Origin: Diadema setosum
Taxonomy: Eukaryota; Echinodermata; Echinoidea; Diadematoida; Diadematidae
Length of the DNA: 64,000 bases
Reading direction: 5' to 3'
NCBI RefSeq assembly: GCF_964275005.1
Contig: NC_092685.1
Location: 30,990,866-31,054,865 of the forward strand
Shown: positions 24,039 to 38,778 of the stretch, in pieces
Numbering within the stretch: the first letter of the stretch is position 1
Layout of the letters: the number at the start of each line of letters is the position of its first letter
Position numbers and translations under genes: made by a program
The notes under the pieces: generated by a model
Database searches by the model: none
Told to the model about the DNA's origin: nothing
The model's input: only the letters and a program-made list of their open reading frames with translations

Positions 24039-27000
24039 TAGCTGATTCAAGCACATGTTGCCAGATTTCTATACTCATGGGTCACAAACCAAACCCACTG
24101 AAGTATTGACTCTTAACAACCTGGGTAGCGGACAAGACGCAAAGGATGACATAGATAGTTCACTCTGCCCATAACACTTTTTAAGCGTGGATTTCCCTCA
24201 AGCAACTCGCACACATCAAATATCACGTAATTAATATTCCCTTAAATAATTACATTTTTCCACTCAGCAACTCCAACTTCGCTCATCATAGCTACATGCC
24301 TTAGCTGTAATGCATCGTGTCCAGTCATCACATGGATTTCCAAAGTTATTATTGCACGCATATCAATGAGCCGTGTGATATTAATTGTGTCGATTTTCAT
24401 GTATAGAGACCATGTTCACTTGGTATAAAGACAGATTTCTCATTACAATCCATGTCATAAACTCATTTTACAATACCCGCTACTTCCAAATTCAATTTTG
24501 ATTAAAGAAGACATACTGATACAGTTGGTTGTCATTTAAGCATGATCGAGATCTAAGTAACAGAAAAGTAGACTTAATATTCTATTGCAAACAAGCTATA
24601 GCCACATTTAAAACCACTTTCCATAAAATACGGGTCAAATATTGCTACAGGATTGTATATACCCATGGATGTTATGATTATCTATTTTATACGAAACAGG
24701 CTCATTCCAAAGTTCCATTTTTTAAATAGAGAAATGCGGTAAATTGGAAAAGATGGGAGCAAACATCATCTGAAACGTCAACTTGCTGAAAGAGATAAAA
24801 AAATAAATTATGTCCTGTTTTGCCTCCATGTTATCTTCAACAAGCACTCCATGTTTGACAAGATACGGTCGAAAATCATGATGTATAATTCTTAATGAAA
24901 CAATAATGCATCGCATTAATTGGGCACAGCAAATATATGTTATCAGTGAAACCGTCACTTGCTTTACGCTTGTTGCCGAGGGTGATAATCTTGACGATAT
25001 TAGGTCCATGACACTCTTTTAATTCAATCCATAGACATTGGCTAACAGTAATCTCAGTAAAAGTTAAAAAGAAATGAGCTGAATGATGCTCAATGCTACC
25101 AGTGTCTTTGATACTGTGTAAACAAAAATGAAGCTTTGATAATTTCGGTGGAAAATTAATGCTAGATATAGAAAAGAAATAACTGAAAATTTGGGTGACC
25201 AGTCCGGATTTACTTCACTCGATTTTCCCCATAGACAATAATACACCGTGTTAAACAATATCATGGTGAATTTGGTCATTGATATCTTGATAAGTTACAA
25301 CGGATTTTTTAAAGACGTTGCATTCTCGTGTGTCTGTTTCCATCAAATTGAACATTAAAGCTGATTTATAGATTTCCACAACCATGCATGACAACTGAGT
25401 CACAACATTTTCCTATGAATTATTTCAACTAAATAATACGACGCTAGTTCCTATGAATAAGGATAATAATATGATGGCAATGAATTGGGGACTCTAATCC
25501 ACTCATTCGTACACCGTCCTTATTCCTTCAAAATTTTTACAGAACAAACGAAAACGGGTAAGGGCATATTCCCTAATTGAAAATAAAACATGAACACGAG
25601 ATTTAAAACAAACTAACTAAGAAAAATTGAGAACACATTTTAAAGTTTCTGTGAAAAATAACACAAAATGAGAAGACGAAAAGAACAAAAGAAACAATTT
25701 AACGAATAACGTTTAAACTAACTGCTTCGGGAGACCACTTTCATTGTATATGGTTCCATATCTTTCAAAGAACTAAGGGGCAAAAAGACGAAACTATGAA
25801 CCAGTGAAAGTATAGCGTGAACAACTGGATGTAGCTTGTGCTAAAGCACTGTGGAACCTATATGGAATAAGGGGGAAACTCAATCTGTATTCACTTCTAC
25901 GGAAGGATATTATGCTTGCTGCATTAAATGTAAATAACTCTCCTGAGAAGTACTTCCGAACTAAAAAGTCAAGACAATAATTAATGTATTGCTCCTTGTC
26001 AATTACTGAACTGTATACGTCATTACACCGACAGAGTTGCGTTTGGCACATAGGGTATACTAGTGACTATTCTCTAACAGTCCATTGCATATATTTAAAT
26101 TAACAGAAGAATCAAAATCTTGCTACAATTCAGACGCTTTTCAGTTGGACGGTTACACTGATGTTCAGCCATCGCTGATGGTTCACAAACACAAAATAAT
26201 CTATTATATTCACATTCATCTAATATGCACAGAACAAAAAAAAAAAATGGCAGAAGCAGCCACATAAAGTCATCAGAGCTAAAACGCACGTTTGATATTA
26301 AAGCGAAGAGAAAGATACTTGACATTCAGCGTAAAATGTCACCGCAGTTATACAGTGCATGGACGTACACCAAACAGGACATAAGAAATTATCACCGAAT
26401 AAACAACAGAACATAGATTTTAAAAAAAAAAAAGAAAAGCAGAAACCGTCACATGACTAGGCTTTCATCCCTTCTGCGCCATTGCCAATGTTTAGCTCCT
26501 CTGAACCAAAAGGAGCCAACTAGGCGAATGCTTTCAACGTTTCCTTCTATACATTCACAGTATGGCGCTTCCGTTGACTATAACTCCGTACCACGCCACA
26601 ACCCCTCGGTGCGTATAAAATGTTCGCTGGGCGATTTAAACACAACGCTTATGAAGAACATTGGTCGAAATAGTGGAAGTATAAATGACATGGAGACAAA
26701 ACAGAGGCTGCGCACAGCATCCGTCCGAATGTCTATAATACGACCATTAATATATCATTGTGTATCGTATCTGCTGTATAACAATGATTTTATGAGGCTT
26801 GGCGATTAGCACAGTTAGAGCGGATGAATAACACTGCGTACATGATACCAGTAGATAATGATAATATTCCGGCTTTTGCGTGTTTGTATACTTTTCACTA
26901 AATTTCGAGGGAAGAATTCGAAGCGTTTGTGCATAATAAAACTTTCCGAAGAATCATGTTTCCTGTGAAACAGTTGAAAACACGTACTGCTTGTGTCCAT

Positions 27001-27092
27001 CTATTGGATGGCACCATGCCGTAATTTGCGATCTTGTACACACGACCCTTTTAAATCAGAATGTAGTCTCTAGTCAAGCGACGGAAGTCTTG

Positions 27093-27885
27093 TCAAATGA
27101 TGGACTCGTTGAGCGCATTGATGTCGACGTCGCGCGCGTCTATCACTCCGTCCGCGTCTCGTCGATCATCGTCCGTCCGCCGCCCGTCGCTGCTTGGCGG
27201 ATACTCTTCGTAGTGATGCGGGGCGTGATAGTTCGAGCTTCTCTCGTGCCCAGTGTGGTAATTTCCCCCTCGCTCCTGGCTGCTGGAGCGGTGATAGTTG
27301 CCGCCACCACGCTCGTGACTGGACTGATAGTTACTGTCTCTGTCCAGTAACTGTGACGTGCTCCTGTGCTGACCTCGCTCCCGGTGACGGTCACCTCCCA
27401 TCCGCTTCCGGTCCTCCGTCGACTTGCTGATCCTCCGATGCACTTCCGAATCGCCGTACTTGCTGTTGCTACTGTGGTTGCTGCTACGCGACGGCTGCCC
27501 TCTACGAGGGGTCGTGCCGTAGTCCTGCTGAGGTATTTGTGGTGTGTTAGGAATGGATGCATAGTGGTCGTACTGTGAGTCGTCGTGACTCTGTGTTCGG
27601 TGTGCTGAGCGAGGCTTCGTCGACTCGCCCCGGCCGGAAGTTCCCTGATTGCTGACATTCGATCTGTCGTGATTGCTCGTGTTCCCGTGACTCCCTACGT
27701 TCCCGTGAGTCCCAGTGTTTCCGTGCGAGCTGCTCGTACTTCGACTGCCGGCAGTGCCGTTTTTGCTCTTACTTCCCTGCTGCTTGTCTCCCCGACTCTT
27801 TTGCAGTCGACTCGTCAGCACCTCGTCGTCCTCCGTGAAAACTTTGTCAGGCATGTTGGTAAACGCCATTTCCTGACGAGATAAT
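27093..27885 (-). CDS. BEST: bestrophin exon H (C-terminal tail, stop)
   Basis: 263 codons then TGA. It starts [20 protein letters not shown] after TTTCAG. A disordered tail follows: Ser/Lys-rich, then [20 protein letters not shown] (tandem HGN units), Ser/Arg/Gln-rich, [20 protein letters not shown] (tandem ERGGNYH units), and the end [13 protein letters not shown]. The composition is hydrophilic with no membrane segment. Sequence context gives many potential phosphorylation sites. Overlapping antisense ORFs up to 171 aa are shadows of this GC-rich exon. Confidence 0.92.
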
Positions 27886-28626
27886 CTGAAACAGAGACCA
27901 TCAAGATTGTGTTGGTTTCTCATCACTAATTCCTCGTTCAATACTGCTCAATAAATCTTCTGCTAAAAAGGGAACTTGGTATTTAGATGGCACACGTGTA
28001 ATCCTGAATATCACTTGCCTTTTTTACCCAAAGCAATTAAGCATACAGAGCCAACTGGCTAGGGCCATTTTTTGATGAACATTCAAGACTAGCAGCTCAG
28101 GATAAGACGATAACTTTACTAATTCAGAGCGAATGCTCCCCCCTACCTCCCTTTAAAGATTTTACATGAACTGCTTGATTCATTAAATTTCATGAAATGC
28201 ATGGCTTTGGCTATAGTCTGTCATTTCCTTCGGGGCTCTTAAAAGGCGCCCTATGATTAATGGTCATAATTTAACCATGTTGTCTCGCTTTTTGTCTCGA
28301 GACAAAATGAAAGAAAAAAGAAAACTTACGGCATTTTGCAACATTGTGCTCTTTATTCTTCTTGTAAACGAAACGTTATATGTAATAAATAAGATCCCTA
28401 TAGATTTATAAAGAAAGCTGACATTCAAAGGACATTAGACCTAGAACACAACCCTTTTCATTATTTAGTGGTATTCAAATTGCTACACTATAAAGAGGAT
28501 GATTGTAGGAAAGTGCGGAAAATAATCTTATACTTTTCATGACCATGGGTAACGCAACGAACCGACAGAACTTTCAGATCTGTGCTTCGTAAAATAATAT
28601 ATCTGTGCGTGTATGAGTTATGTGTG

Positions 28627-28660
<34 letters not shown>

Positions 28661-31600
28661 ACATACTTGACTTTGCTGGCCGACCCAAGCCAGGGCTTTC
28701 CTTTCTTCTTGACCGAAGCATTGGTGTAAGGGATGATAGGATTCGGCACGGAGAAGTGACGGTCACGAACCATCGGTAGACTCACTTCATACAGCTCGTC
28801 TACCACAATAAAGCTCGTCTGGACAGGGAGAAAAGAACACCACGACGGATGAAAAACCACTGGAAGAAATACAGATGCAGATAACATGCTTTCAAGCGTC
28901 AGATACACACCACTGTGACGAATCAGACTGGGAGAACGTCAAGGTAGTGGGATTTGTTATGGTTTGAACAGGCATGAAATTGAGTAAAGATGGACACATG
29001 ATGGAGGAAATTTTCAAATTCAGCTCTGATTGTATAATCATCGGGTTATTCGTGAGGGCATCTTTAAACCATCGTATAACCGTTGAGAGAGTTTCTCAAG
29101 CTGCTAACAAAAGATCGTACTTGCTTTAGCTATTGATCAGCCTTTAATCAGGCTCGGGACCAACTTCGCAAAAAAAAAAAATGAAAATTTCATATTCTAA
29201 TGGCCATCTTGTGCTAATATCGGGACTGTGTGACGCCAACCTTTCGGAGACTCAGACTGATGTGTCAAGGGTAGCACCGAGGAGTCATTGATACATGGCG
29301 AATTAACCAAGGAAAAAAGAAAGGAGTAATGCTTTTCAGGCAATAAGAAATGATTTTTCCGTTGACAATCAAAACTAGGGGCACGTACAATAGACGTGCT
29401 ACACATGAGTAGTGTGTATTGCCTACATTTTGGTGATGTGTTTATGCAAATGACTTGCAAGGCAATACCTTTCTGAGCTTAAGCACTGTTAAGGGTGAAA
29501 TGGAAGGATTTTCATGAAGGGTGATGCGACCAAAGCTACGGTGCTGAGTATTCGACAGAAGACGAAATAATGCTTTACGCTTTATACAAGTCACATGACT
29601 TTGAGATGTTTTAAAGGAAGTATTCTGACAAAAAGCGAACAGTTTTATGCTAAAAATGTTGACATAGAAACACATAAACAAATGATGAGCCAAATTTGTG
29701 TTAAAGCAAATCTATATAAAGGAAGTTGGGACATGATCCGTCACGCTCTGTTTCGTTAATTCTGGAGTACACGTCTTCACGTAAAATGTATAAATATGTA
29801 TAATTTCGTCACAGTGTACACATGCTTCGTCAGAGAAGAGAAGGCAATTTTATTTTGCTAGATATAATTCTACTTTTATACAGAAACCTCTAATTTTGGG
29901 ACTCCATGCCAATGAAACACAGATAATTCCATGTTTTAGATGTAAATATGAAATGAATTTTACGTTAAAAGTTCCAATTGATGTTCAATTCAATTCAATT
30001 CATTTTATTTCCATACTTCTCATTTGTGGACATTATAACAGAAATCAAACAAGTTCTTTCACCTTGTAAACAATGTGCAAAATACAACAATATACATGGT
30101 GATAACACAGTAATTATATGTAATAACTGGTCAAATTCGAAATCGAGATGGGGTTGATCAAGAAAAGTATGGCGGGACCTATATGAAAGCAAGCTTGTTT
30201 GGCTGTAAGCCCCGAGTAATCAGTGTTTGTGAAAAAGAAACGGAGAACGGATAGTAGAAGACCAGATGATGTAAGAGTGCCAAATAAGAAAAAAACAAAA
30301 ACAAAAACAAAACTAAAATTTGAACTATTACTGTGACCGAGATATCATTGGTTTCAGGAGGACAACATGATCAGAAGACATGTTAATCAGAAGATTTCTT
30401 CCAAATCGTGTCTATACACGAGCAATTACCGTAGTTATTGGGAAAGGGCATCAAGAGAACGATGGATCAAATCTGAACACTCGATATAGTACAGTACTAT
30501 ATAGTATTTTACAAAAATATTTTTGAATTAACTGCCGATGTGACCTTTACATACTAGCAATATCCATGAATACATATCACTTTGGGGGAAAAAAACAATC
30601 CCAAAATTCTGCCACATAAGATTCTGTAATAAACACGTATTTCCAATTCAGTGCATCTGAGGGAGTGCATTTCTTTTATGGGAAGCAGAAACTGGTGTTC
30701 TCTTACAGAGAGTCCCACGTGACAATTATAATTTTATTCTTGAACGTCGTAACCACGGAGACGATGCGAAGAAGACAAGGGAGAAAAATAAAGCATGTGA
30801 CGACACAGTGCGTATTTTCCATTCTCGCACTGCTGGGGAATATTATTGTGCTCAAAGCCGGCAATGTGACGTCAGAGCAAGTGGGAGCATTTCCTTTGCA
30901 GCACTTCATTCACGCCGACAAATTCTGTGCTCGCCTTGAAACCGGATTTATGGAATTTGCAGCTTGCATCACTATACGTGCGTGTGTATTTCGCTAACAT
31001 ATGATAGAATATGGAAAGAGTAGACGTGACATTCAGACCTTGTGACATTTCATCATGTATGTTGTCAAAGCCCATTTATGTCAATGGCAGTGATTCATTA
31101 TAATTGAGATCGATGGTGTACAACTCACACTAAAAGTTTACCTTGGATAAGTTACTAATCAACTAAACAATCAAAAGCTCCGGTTTTGTACTTCATTTCG
31201 AGAATGTTAATTAAAAGATAATAAATTCATATCATTCAACGTTGTTAGATGTTTGATTTCAGAAATATCAACGGCGCAAATGTTGACAATAACTTGGTTT
31301 ATTTAACTCTGATTTGTGACGAACAATATAACATCGACCATTCATTTCTGCGTAGAGAATCTCATGATCGTTGACTTTGTGCATACGTTACTACTCTGTA
31401 AAAAATCGATGATTTCATTTTTTTTTTACTGGAAAACTGTTGATATCAGTCATACCATATTAGCCATTGTTGCCTCACATATTTTCCCAAATTTTCATGT
31501 TACCTCGATGTTCCTGTCGACGATCCAGTTCATATCGAAGTCATCGTCGTCCTCGCCAAACGGATTCATGAGATTTTCTGCGACCTGCAGTGGGCGGGAT

Positions 31601-34600
31601 CATGGCGTGACGTTTTTATAAATAGTGTCGGTAGACCCGTCTCGTCATGAGACAACACCATAATATTGCACACACAATTTAACGACATTTCTGACCTGCA
31701 GTATCCCTCTTCCTGACATTCTGAGTCGTTCAATTGTTTTTTCCAAGTATATTCAGTATCAGCTAATTAGTTATCTCCTCCATGCTTATATGTTCACTTA
31801 CGACACAACCATCATAAAGGGGGAAAAGGAAGATATTATCATATCCAGACTATGAAAACAAGATCTGGAACCAAGCTTCAGTATTGCTATCAAATAAAAG
31901 CGTACTTTGATTAGATATTTTCATTGAATTTTGCAAAAGTCACCTGGTATAAAAAGGATACCAACAAGAACGTATGAAACGCGTTTCAGAAAGTATTCAC
32001 AGATCAAGCTTTGAAGGAGGCGTAATTTCTTTTTTCAATTTCAATTTCAATTAACTTTCATATTTCTCGCAAACAGCACAAAAAGTATGATAATTATACA
32101 ATATGAAAATTAAACATAAATTAGATGAAACTTCACCGAAATGTACAAAATTTTGTCTTGGTATAAAGACAAGGTCTGTATACATCAGAGTTGAGGTATA
32201 GTAATAGTGCGAGAAATATGATGGGGGCCTGCGTGAAAGCAAGCTGGTACAGCCGCAGGTCCCGGGATAAATCAGATTAGGGGAATTATGAAATACGATA
32301 TTTTCAGACCATACTATGTCAGGGGTACCTATTAAAGCAAACAAAAGAAAAAAAAAACGATCAAATAAATGTTACTAAATAAATACAGATTGAAATGGTA
32401 CCGGTCATTCGTTCGAAGCATTCCACTACATGGTATAGTGTTTATTGTGACAAGCTGTGGATTTAAGGTAGGTTATTGTTAACTACCCTAAAGGGTGAAT
32501 AATATCGTGAATCCTGGACTATAGCCATCTAGCATAGTATGAGGTCATGTCTTGATTGCTATGGTAGGTATAAATGTATAAAGTATGAATATTTTAATTT
32601 GGCACACACCTACCTTTAACCATCCGACATAGAAAACGAACTCCAATATCGTGAATCCTGGAATATAAACATCTAACGTGGTGTGACCCCCATTGTCCCC
32701 AGCGGGATCGAGATACTGCCGGCCGAATAGACACGCCAGAAAGTAACTATACGTTGCTATCGTTACAACCTGCACAAGGATAGATTCAGAGAAAGAGAGA
32801 CGGATCATGACACATGAGAACAAGTAAGTGAGAAGAAATGTAAAAGCATAATTCAAACTGTATCAAAATCATATCAAAAGCAGCATACGCAATGATGAAA
32901 AACGACAAAGTTTGGAACTATTACTGTGTTGTACACGAGCGAATTTTTGTGAGTTTCAAGCCAAAGAATAGGAAATCCAGTCTTGGGAGGAAATCCTCGT
33001 CTTCTTTAGTTTGAAGTATTAATGAGATATTTTGTGCAACTCTCAGTGTTACGAGTGTAAAATAGAAAACGGTTTGATGGAACGTTTAGAAGTGTGGCAC
33101 AAAATTTGAGTATGGAGTATCTTTCCCTAAAAGAGCCCGAGAATGCCGTTTAGCGTAAATTCTACACTCTATTAACGATATTGCTGAAATTCTCTTAAAC
33201 TCAAACTCTTTCCGTATTCATTTTACCTCTACAACATCAGCCAGTATAACGCAGATTATGTCAAGCAAATTGGTGGTTTGTATAGACTGTGCGATGCTAC
33301 GATCCGAATTACAAGCGCACTGCTGCATGTTGTTGTTGTTGTGTTTTTTTTTTTGGGGGGGGGGGGGTAGCCATCTGATTTTTTTTTTTGATAGTTCATT
33401 AAGATAGTCAATTGATCTTAGAAAGAAAAAGAAAGTTACCATAACGACGCTGCAAAAGAGCTATCTTTTCTAGTAATGTACTTCACAGCGTTGCTTCACT
33501 GGAGCTACATTGCAAATTGTTGCTTGTTCCATGGTAGGGAAGCAAGTCACGCTCAAATGAGTATGATACCCACATAAAGTTTGATTAAAAATGAAAAAAA
33601 AAAAAAACAGACTGGGAACAACCTGGCCAACATACAGTCACATAAGCAATGCTCAAAATTTTATATTTAGACATCATACATGAACGCAACTTAAACATCG
33701 ATGAACATTTAAGCCTGTTGGGCAACACGTCATGTTTGTTGGTTTATGTAAAATCATTCAAACACAGCATGAATGATTCGAATCAAGTTGCGCTCAATCG
33801 AATACCATGTCTGCGTCTGAGCATCTTGGCGTGTATGTGATTACAGATGCCTTTAATTTGGAAGTGTAATGATGTAAATCGAGCATGTAATAAAACGTTG
33901 TTGTGCGTGTCATAAGAACGTATGAATATTGGCACATCAGCGATTGAAAACGTTACAGTTTGATGAACTTTGATAGCAATTATGCTAAATGATACTTCGC
34001 TGTCTTTCGACGGTTTTATCTCATTCTAATCAGGAAAGTTGCTCTTGGCTTACAGAGTATACGAGTAAAAAGGAACTGTAATCAAGCAAGCTGGATATTG
34101 CTAGCTTGCATATAGCGCCACATCCCAGCGACGCCAAATGATAGATTCGTCCGTTTGTTTAGTATCTAATAAATGATCGGTAAGAATTTAGAATTCAATA
34201 TTGTGCCATGACGAATTTTGACGCGTCTTATTTAAAAGAAACCAAAGCCTAAATATAATTGTCAATTGAGTAAAAGCAGCAATAATTCAAAAGTTAAATT
34301 GTCAAAGTTTCCGTGCCGTCATCGCTGAATAAAGAGACTATACTTCAATCGATTTGTTACTGACATAATGTTAAGGGTGATATCATTCTCTCTACTTTCT
34401 GAAAGAGTTTAATCAAGACAGTGATCTTTCACTATGCTAGAAAAAGTGAACATGTGATGAATTTCTGTATATTTTCTTTACGTTGTTGTCCATAATGATG
34501 TCATGAAATGTAGCAGTCTCCTTATCAAGCGATGACGCCACCGAAGCATTATTTTTTTTTAATGCATAAGCTATAAAAGAAATTATAACTTTTGAATCGA

Positions 34601-35239
34601 TCGCCTCAAAGTTTCACTGATATATACTGCTGCTTTCACTCAATCCATTTATATTTTGGTTTTGGCTACCTAAAAATGCAAATCAATGACATGAAATAAG
34701 ATATAAGAAAATGAAATTTTCATATTAGTATCATGAATGCTTATTCAGTTATCATTTTGGCAAAGACAGAAGCAAGCTAAATCTATAGATTTTCTATTGA
34801 GACATGATTCTTTTTTTTTTTCTTTTTGCAGGAACTTTAAACATGATTTACCTATACATCACGTCTGATGTGTGCATTTGTTTGATACTGGAATTCATTT
34901 CTGTTATTGATTAAAGGCCAAAAGTGTAAGACATTGAAGAGGATAATAAATCATGATAATCATCAGTAAGGTGACAAAATGTTGCGAACAATTAGCTTGT
35001 TGAACAAACACTTACCTGAGTATAAACTAGAGGTACTACAATCCAATCGTAGCCGTATAGCTCGAAGCATTTATTCTGGAAGTTGTTTAATTCCTGCAGC
35101 AACAACAACAACAACAAGAAAAAAAACCGAGAAAATAAAACGTGATAATCATTACATCTTAAGTGCAGATCAGTTTGACAATGTGTAATTATCTTGTGAT
35201 TACCTATGTCACTTCTTGTATCCAAACACTGAGGAGGAT

Positions 35240-35283
<44 letters not shown>

Positions 35284-38200
35284 GGTTTTGTTGTTGTTGC
35301 TGTTGTTGTTGTTCCTTCTTTTTTTTTCTTCAGGTATTCTTATTTGATCCGGCACACCAAGCCGTCATGAACAAAACAATCTTTGGCAAATGATCTATTA
35401 GAAACCAGATATTCATGAGAATACTCGTCTGTAGAGCTTGAAAAGCAAAATTGATTGCCATCCTTAATCTTTACGCAAGGAAAGACACTAAGACTATGAG
35501 GTCCTTACGTCATCGTAAAGCTCTTAATTTTGTGTCTCTATCACCCTCATGTATGTAGGACCTACTTAAATCAGTTATTATACCTACAAAATGTAGATCC
35601 ATCATGATCAGGTACATACATAACATCTCATGAAACATTTTAACCTGAACGACATATAATGCAAGCACAGGCAAGCTCACAAACACAGACATCCACACAC
35701 ATACTATGGATATACACAGACACACGCGAATCCCTGACTGTTTAAAAGGTCAAACCTCCGAGCGTCTTACATCAGAAAGGTGTTTGTGAATCCCATTGTG
35801 TGGGAATGCATGCAGAAAGAGTCACGGACGTATAGAACGCATGGACACGCCGAATCAACATCCTTCAACACGACCTTTCGAAACAGTTCCCAGTTAGCCT
35901 TCGACAATAAAAGATGCATTTCCTTCACACACAAAAATCTGTTCGTCAAAAATGATGCTCCTATACTGCCACTTTAAACAATCCAATAACCTTATCACTG
36001 CATGACAGTGTTAAGATCTAAGGTCTTGATATTAAACTGCCTTTGATTATTGTGGCAAACCGCCTCTTCCTTGGTTGAATCTCAGGTGTTGAAATCTGAG
36101 CCAAATCTCTCCGAATATGCACGACCCGGTTCCGTGCTTCTTTCTTTTTCTTGTGCTTCATTTTCTTTCCATTTCTTAATGTGTAAAGGTTTACAATGAC
36201 TCCGCAGAAGAAGGGGGAGGGGAATGAAAAGTCAGCGGCCGATAAAAACAATCAAGGAGGAAGAGAATGAATGCTATAAGTTATGGAAGTATTGTATACA
36301 AATGTATGCATGGGTGGTGGTGGGTATATATTTTTTAAAGACCAAGAAAGAAGTTTGATGTGAAACACACTTATTGAGTACAGAAGAAAATGTGATATGA
36401 TAACGTATGGTGGACTATATTATCACTTACATGTACATTGTATATCACTTTACCAACATCATTTACAAAACTTAACGCTGAATTGAAAAAAAAAAAAAAC
36501 ACACACACCATGAAAATGGCAAACAAACAAAATGGATTAACGTGTGTGATGCCAGAACTGAAATGAGAGCAAGTGATAGCGACGATCAACAGAGAATGCA
36601 AAGACAATACATCCAGGAAACATACAGGAAAACTACAATACATTCAGGATAACGACAACATGAAACACGCGGAGGAGGATTCGAAGTTGGAGTAAAATTC
36701 CTTTAACGTTGGGTAACATGAAGACGATATAGGCAACTGCAGCAGATCAAGATAATCTGGAATTGAGAAAGAAAAGGCGGGATAAAAGAGGGGAACCGAA
36801 ATAGATATACCACAGTAGACGGGAAGAGGACTTCAATTCGTCGAGATCGAAATCGGCCAGAACTCGGGGGGTTGGGTTACCGAAAATGAGATTACGGGGC
36901 CTAGTAGCTCATCCACCAGCGACGCCAAACGATTTCCATCGCCTGGTTCGCACGTGCGATGTCTGTCAGTTGTAGAAAGAATGTGACGACAAAGAGAAAG
37001 AGGGGGGGGGGGGGGGGAGGGAGAGAAAGAGGGAGAGATTGATGAGAGAAGGGGGAGATAGGTAAGGGAGAGAGGAGGCAACAGAATTCCGTCTTCACGC
37101 ATTCATAGCGATTCGGCTGCGCACCTTCCCATGCATCGCATACATCAAAGCAAAGACTGCTACACACAGCGCTGAAGTCGCTATGCCGTACAAGGAGGAG
37201 GAGGAGGAGGAAGCTGGGGGGTGGTGATTGAAGCAAGATAACAACATCTGACGCCTGATTGGTATTATTCCGTCATATACAATATTCCAAGGCCATGTGT
37301 GTCATATTCCTACCCGTTCTGGCCTCTTCATCCACATGAGAATAAGAAATAACATTTCGAACCAGACGAGAATAATGTTCGCAACAGCTATAATATTGGA
37401 TCTAACTTTGTATGCGTTCTGCTTTCGGGTTAAAAAAAAGTTGGTAAAACACACACAATCAATGTATACACACATCAGATGTTATTTCAGTTTGCTACTA
37501 GTATTTCGTCTCCAAAATGTACAAAAACGGGAAGGAAAATTGGCTCCAGTTGCACTGTGGAATTCTCTACCATACATTTCCTATTGATCCAAGAATATGT
37601 GTACAGGCATCGATTCCTTGATTGGTTCCTTATATTATTTTGTTGATTGATGAAAATACTTTCATTATCATAGTGACATTGTGTATAACAACAAAAACAC
37701 ATATAGTTATGCAAGTTTGTGCACCAATTTCTTCGCGTCTTTCAGTATGATACATTAAACTTTTCTTGCGTCTTGTTTTTCACTATTTCCTTTATTATTT
37801 GGAGTAATTCAATTTGTCCAATTGAATTGTTTACGTGCGAAAGAAATGAAACGAAACAAAATGACAACAAAACAAAAACGCCGAAGTGTACACATTGTAT
37901 CTTCTTCCTGAAGTTTACAAATATTAGATTATGATTGATATGACATAAAAATTTTATATATTGAGCAATATGTGCAACTACCAAAGGGAGATTTGTACAG
38001 ACAATTTGAAACATGAATAAGATGCAGTCTAGACAATTACCTATCAGCCAATCGATAAATCAATCCCACATCAAATAGAAGTCATACAATCCTATATAAG
38101 ATAACATAAATAAACATGGTGATTCTTCCCGATGCATTCTGTGTAAGGCATTAGGGATGGAAGCCTTCGTCATCAAAATAAAGTTTATTTTACAAAAATA

Positions 38201-38746
38201 ACTCTCGAGATGTATGATATCAATTACAGAACAAAATTCACCACACCTAGACGTTCACAAAACACGACAGCATACTAGAAGGAACAGTTTGTTGTGGTTG
38301 ATAATATAATGACCCCCTTGCCCTGATTCCCTTCCCCCCCCCCCCTTTCCACCTCGAAGACAAGACCACCAACGATGTAGAGAAATACGACGATTGCTCT
38401 GCACGGAAGGCAGAGAGATAAACGAGGCATATATTTTATCGTGAAATCACCCGTGGACCGCGCGCTCAGTAAGCACCTAACGTCATGTCTTCCATGGATA
38501 ACGTGTCGAGATTCCGAGGTTCTGTCTAACCAGAGAGCTGTGTGGTAGCTCCGTGATCTAATCGAACCACGAATGCAGAGTGATCGAATGGGGACTTCAA
38601 ATAAATGCAGGAAAACGGAGGATCGAGAAATAAGGCGTATAAACAGCGACGAGGAAATGGAGAAGAAACCCCATCTCCCTGCTAAGACTATTTCTTTTTC
38701 AGAATGAGGGAGGTGGGCACGAGAAATGTGAAACAGCAAGATAAAA

Positions 38747-38778
<32 letters not shown>

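Noticed and set aside
24722..25009. 95-aa minus-strand ORF with KHGVLVEDNMEAKQD
   Set aside because: Tempting as another STRA6-like exon, but no suitable donor lies near the resembling part and composition is AT-biased. Kept only as a hint in the findings.
25794..26051. 85-aa minus-strand ORF
   Set aside because: No domain and no clear splice signals.
26453..26809. 118-aa plus-strand ORF
   Set aside because: Lies antisense to the likely 3'UTR of bestrophin, no recognised motif.
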